Made by a program: the position numbers and the translations under genes
Assembly: GCA_910587295.1 (NCBI GenBank)
Contig: CAJULP010000088.1
Span: 25,270 to 89,269 of the forward strand
Length of the DNA: 64,000 nucleotides
Reading direction: 5' to 3'
From: an uncultured Lachnospiraceae bacterium
Lineage (GTDB): Bacteria > Bacillota > Clostridia > Lachnospirales > Lachnospiraceae
Notes under the pieces: model-generated
Database searches by the model: none
What the model saw: only the letters and a program-made list of their open reading frames with translations
What the model was told of the DNA's origin: nothing
Shown here: positions 63,549-64,000 of the stretch, one piece after another
Position numbering within the stretch: the first letter of the stretch is position 1
Layout of the letters: the number at the start of each line of letters is the position of its first letter

Positions 63549-63586
63549 GTCTTCGTAACTCAGGGGATAGAGCACTCGCCTCCTAA
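63549..63586 (+). pseudogene. Degenerate 5' half of tRNA-Arg(CCU), fragment 1
   Basis: The sequence starting GTCTTCGTAACTCAGGGGAT corresponds to acceptor strand, D-arm and anticodon loop (CTCCTAA) of the intact tRNA at 63753. After the anticodon loop the following bases (GAGAACC) do not form the anticodon stem or T-arm, so this copy is not functional. It lies 102 bases before the next copy. Confidence 0.72.
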
Positions 63587-63650
63587 GAGAACCTACAACG
63601 GAAACTTTTTGGAGGAGCAGAAGCCGCAAGTCACACACAATTTTATACAC

Positions 63651-63689
63651 GTTTCCGTAGCTCAGATGGATAGAGCGACCGCCTCCTAA
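63651..63689 (+). pseudogene. Degenerate 5' half of tRNA-Arg(CCU), fragment 2
   Basis: GTTTCCGTAGCTCAGATGGA continues to GCCTCCTAA, matching the intact tRNA's 5' half with changes in the acceptor and anticodon stem. The 3' half is replaced by about 60 unrelated bases. A T-loop-like remnant (GTTCGAGTCC) is directly in front of the intact gene. Not expected to make a tRNA. Confidence 0.75.
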
Positions 63690-63752
63690 TATCCCGGTCA
63701 TCAAAGTCCGTGGAGGTAAAAAAGCTCTTTTCATAAACTTCATATCGTTCGA

Positions 63753-63826
63753 GTCCTCGTAGCTCAGCTGGATAGAGCACACGCCTCCTAAGCGTGGGGT
63801 CGGAAGTTCAAATCTTCTCGGGGACG
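63753..63826 (+). tRNA. tRNA-Arg (anticodon CCU)
   Basis: Complete cloverleaf: acceptor GTCCTCG/CGGGGAC, D-arm GCTC...GAGC, anticodon stem CACGC/GCGTG around the loop CTCCTAA (anticodon CCT, reads AGG), T-arm GGAAG-TTCAAAT-CTTCT. The discriminator base is G, and CCA is not encoded (the following bases are CTGG), as in many Firmicutes. Length 74 bases to the discriminator. A hairpin terminator follows directly. Confidence 0.95.
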
Positions 63827-63830
63827 CTGG

Positions 63831-63862
63831 AATGCCGTAACTTCAAGGGTTGCGGCATTTTT
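63831..63862 (+). terminator. Terminator after tRNA-Arg
   Basis: Eleven-base arms AATGCCGTAAC and GTTGCGGCATT (one G-T pair) with a seven-base loop and a short T run. Confidence 0.85.
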
Positions 63863-63905
63863 GTTCCTTTATAGGAAATTCCGAGTTTTGGAAACACAAA
63901 AAAGA

Positions 63906-63943
63906 ACAGGAGTTTACCGAACATATGTTAGATAAACTCCTGT
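63906..63943. repeat. Inverted repeat near the right edge, possible leftward terminator
   Basis: Perfect 11-base arms ACAGGAGTTTA and TAAACTCCTGT enclose a 16-base loop that itself holds the palindrome AACATATGTT. On the minus strand a run TTCTTTTTT follows, so it could end a leftward gene lying outside the window. On the plus strand an open frame starting at 63925 (MLDKLLSGNNDK...) runs to the edge; its identity cannot be judged from about 25 codons. Confidence 0.5.
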
Positions 63944-64000
63944 CTGGGAACAACGATAAGACGACACGGTTTAGAAGATATAAAAACCTTCCACTCCAGC

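Noticed and set aside
63599..63689. A possible permuted tRNA, because CGGAAAC (63599-63605) precedes and complements GTTTCCG (63651-63657).
   Set aside because: No T-arm or anticodon 3' stem lies before CGGAAAC, and permuted tRNAs are not known in bacteria. The match is only seven to eight bases.
63587..63752. Small introns in the anticodon loop of the tRNA-like copies.
   Set aside because: The inserted segments are far too short for group I introns and are not followed by matching 3' halves.
1..64000. CRISPR arrays, complete insertion sequences, rRNA operons or prophage genes.
   Set aside because: No regularly spaced repeats, transposase, rRNA signature or phage structural genes were seen in the window.

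Overview
This window is a chromosomal replication-origin region of a low-to-mid G+C Gram-positive anaerobe of class Clostridia, most likely family Lachnospiraceae. The evidence is the classical Firmicutes order dnaA-dnaN-yaaA-recF-gyrB-gyrA on one side and rpmH-rnpA-yidD-yidC-khpB-mnmE-mnmG-rsmG-parA-parB on the other. Other evidence is the DUF4446 gene after parB, a DUF3881-type protein after serS, AgrC/LytTR and YesN-type regulators, and many lipoprotein sugar-binding proteins with MalF/MalG-type permeases. Assignment below family level is not possible from the sequence alone.

Layout. Bases 1-4.2 kb hold the 3' part of a D,D-carboxypeptidase gene, a DEDDh exonuclease and an ABC exporter. 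Bases 4.2-14.9 kb hold one leftward catabolic locus: LacI regulator, short-chain dehydrogenase, SelA-like PLP enzyme, AGE-family epimerase, sugar-type ABC importer, two RidA proteins, an amidohydrolase/deacetylase and an RraA-like aldolase. Three near-identical LacI-type operators flank its two transcription units. Bases 14.9-25.3 kb hold a second leftward operon: two paralogous lipoproteins, a propeller-fused solute-binding protein, two permeases and an HlyD-like adaptor. A AAA ATPase gene and an OmpR-type two-component system follow. The three promoters here share one direct-repeat architecture, suggesting that the two-component system controls the operon. Bases 25.3-28.2 kb hold a lipoprotein and an AgrC/AgrA-like pair without AgrB or AgrD.

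Bases 28.2-37.7 kb are a plant-glycan locus: GH43, GH42, an orphan solute-binding protein, a YesN-type AraC regulator, L-ribulose-5-phosphate 4-epimerase and an FGGY kinase. Bases 37.7-42.2 kb hold a Cthe_2159-like lipoprotein, a flotillin, a CPA2 antiporter and a Cys-rich small protein. Bases 42.2-50.6 kb hold the dnaA-gyrA group. DnaA boxes lie on both sides of dnaA, giving a bipartite oriC at about 49.1-51.0 kb. From rpmH onward nearly all genes run rightward, so both arms are co-oriented with replication. Two perfect parS sites lie between an orphan NarL-type response regulator and parA.

The right end (63.5-64.0 kb) carries a promoter, two broken 5' halves of tRNA-Arg(CCU), one intact tRNA-Arg(CCU), a terminator and an open frame or inverted repeat running into the edge. 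The items most worth following up are the RidA/SelA/RraA pathway, the shared OmpR-type promoter boxes, the HlyD adaptor inside a sugar-ABC operon, and the repeated tRNA halves.
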